DNA from: Bacillus thermozeamaize
GTDB lineage: Bacteria; Bacillota; Bacilli; ZCTH02-B2
Direction of reading: 5' to 3'
Assembly: GCA_002159075.1 (NCBI GenBank)
Contig: LZRT01000094.1
Span: forward strand, 1-64,000
DNA: 64,000 nucleotides
The notes below the pieces were generated by a model. It was not told where the DNA came from and searched no databases. It saw nothing but the letters and a program-made list of their open reading frames with translations. The first letter of the stretch is position 1, and each line of letters begins with the position of its first letter. The position numbers were made by a program, and so were the translations under genes. Below, piece after piece: positions 63,078 through 64,000 of the stretch.

Positions 63078-64000
63078 ATGAGCGGGATGCTGGATTCGAT
63101 TCCATCTGCGGTGGAGGCGTTGAAAGAGGGGCAAATCATCCTGGTCGTGGATGACGAAAACAGGGAGAATGAAGGGGATTTGGTGGCGCTGGCGGAGAAG
63201 GCGACACCAGAAGTGATCAACTTCATGATCACGCACGGCAAGGGGCTGGTTTGCACACCGATTACGGAAGAGCGAGCGGCTGAATTGCAATTGCCACCCA
63301 TGGTGGATCACAATACCGATCCGCATGGAACGGCCTTTACCATCTCCGTGGATCACCGTTCGACGACGACGGGCATTTCCGCCCACGAGCGGGCCGCGAC
63401 AATTCAGGCGCTCATCGACCCGTCCAGCAAGCCGAGCGATTTTCGCAGGCCGGGCCATGTTTTTCCGTTGATCGCCCGAAAAGGCGGGGTGTTGCGCCGG
63501 GCCGGCCACACGGAGGCAGCGGTGGATTTGGCCATTTTGGCGGGAAGTTACCCTGCCGGTGTGATTTGCGAGGTGGTGAAAGAGGACGGGACGATGGCCC
63601 GTTTGCCGGAATTGCTGGAAATGGCCAAGCGGCACGGATTGAAGATCATCTCGATTGCCGATCTGATTGAATACCGGAAACGCCGGGAGACACTGATCAA
63701 GCGGGAAGTGGAGGTGACGATCCCGACCGATTACGGGGACTTTCTGGCAGTCGGCTATTCGAATCGTGTCGATGACAAGGAACATCTGGCGCTTGTCAAG
63801 GGGGAGATCCATCCCGACGAGCCCGTTTTGGTCCGGGTCCACTCGGAGTGCCTGACGGGGGATGTGTTTGGTTCCCAGCGCTGTGACTGCGGGCCGCAGC
63901 TGCATGCCGCCCTGCGGCAGATCAGCGAGGCGGGGAGGGGCGTCCTGCTTTACATGCGGCAAGAAGGCCGTGGAATCGGTTTGCTGAACAAGCTGCGGGC
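63078..64000 (+). CDS. ribBA: Bifunctional DHBP synthase / GTP cyclohydrolase II, cut by window end
   Basis: Supplies both riboflavin precursors: 3,4-dihydroxybutanone phosphate from ribulose-5-phosphate, and the pyrimidine from GTP. The start at 63078 follows AAGGGGGG. The first 307 codons are seen. RibB part: [55 protein letters not shown] and [10 protein letters not shown]. RibA part from about 205: [20 protein letters not shown] (three zinc Cys) and [15 protein letters not shown]. About 90-100 residues are beyond the window. ribH probably follows. Confidence 0.96.
   Translation, partial: MSGMLDSIPSAVEALKEGQIILVVDDENRENEGDLVALAEKATPEVINFMITHGKGLVCTPITEERAAELQLPPMVDHNTDPHGTAFTISVDHRSTTTGISAHERAATIQALIDPSSKPSDFRRPGHVFPLIARKGGVLRRAGHTEAAVDLAILAGSYPAGVICEVVKEDGTMARLPELLEMAKRHGLKIISIADLIEYRKRRETLIKREVEVTIPTDYGDFLAVGYSNRVDDKEHLALVKGEIHPDEPVLVRVHSECLTGDVFGSQRCDCGPQLHAALRQISEAGRGVLLYMRQEGRGIGLLNKLR

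Noticed and set aside
62328-63962. 544-codon minus-strand open frame opposite ribE and ribBA
   Set aside because: It is the antisense shadow of two unmistakable riboflavin genes in GC-rich DNA.

Overview
This window looks like a chromosomal segment of a moderately thermophilic Bacillales/Thermoactinomycetaceae-like Firmicute. The evidence is strong AGGAGG-type ribosome binding sites, frequent TTG/GTG starts, a yclNOPQ-type petrobactin importer, nrdIEF, a ribDEBA operon under an FMN riboswitch, and Firmicute-type IS30, IS66, IS1380 and group IIC elements. No rRNA or tRNA gene was seen. The organism is an inference from gene content.

Region 1 (1-22963) is a large CRISPR-Cas locus. Array 1 (22 repeats) lies directly behind the end of an IS30-like element. 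It is followed by a type I-B effector operon (cas8b-cas7-cas5, a terminator, then cas3 with its own promoter). Convergent to it is a type III operon best described as III-D-like: cas10 without a visible HD nuclease but with GGDD, csx10, four Cas7-type RAMP proteins and two small helical proteins. Divergent from cas10 is a two-gene effector operon. Its first gene encodes a CARF protein with a possible RelE-like C-terminus. Its second encodes a 603-residue CARF-HEPN protein with a C-terminal Csx20-like domain, apparently a self-limiting nuclease/ring-nuclease fusion. Array 2 (45 repeats) follows. Its repeats differ from array 1 by one base, and both effector systems probably share the crRNAs. 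No cas1, cas2, cas4 or cas6 is present. The promoter of the effector operon resembles the leader of array 2.

Region 2 (23.2-28.4 kb) holds a multispanning membrane protein of the heparan-glucosaminide acetyltransferase-like group and a Fur-controlled siderophore ABC importer.

Region 3 (28.4-34.9 kb) is a scrapyard of mobile and broken genes: a group IIC intron 5' half sitting in the yclQ terminator, an IS66 tail, a defective IS30 copy, an S-layer-homology pseudogene, a thioredoxin-like lipoprotein with an in-frame TAG, an intact GT2 glycosyltransferase and a glmS 3' fragment.

Region 4 (34.9-42.9 kb) carries the methylcitrate cycle (prpC-prpD-prpB) behind a cobalamin riboswitch with an intrinsic terminator, and the class Ib ribonucleotide reductase genes nrdI-nrdE-nrdF behind a pair of NrdR-like boxes. 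Direct copies of the same defective IS30 lie on both sides of regions 3b-4. An intact DDE-transposase IS and a 529-bp IS1380 deletion derivative complete the right border.

Region 5 (45.9-64 kb) is a more conventional, GC-richer chromosome: a CapA-like lipoprotein, an SDR, an ABC exporter, a CvfC/Nfu-N HEAT-repeat protein, a fructosamine-kinase-like protein, a sodium:solute symporter with its small partner, a zinc alcohol dehydrogenase, a thioesterase, 5-oxoprolinase pxpABC, an O-antigen-ligase-like protein, and the riboflavin operon ribD-ribE-ribBA, the last gene cut by the window end.
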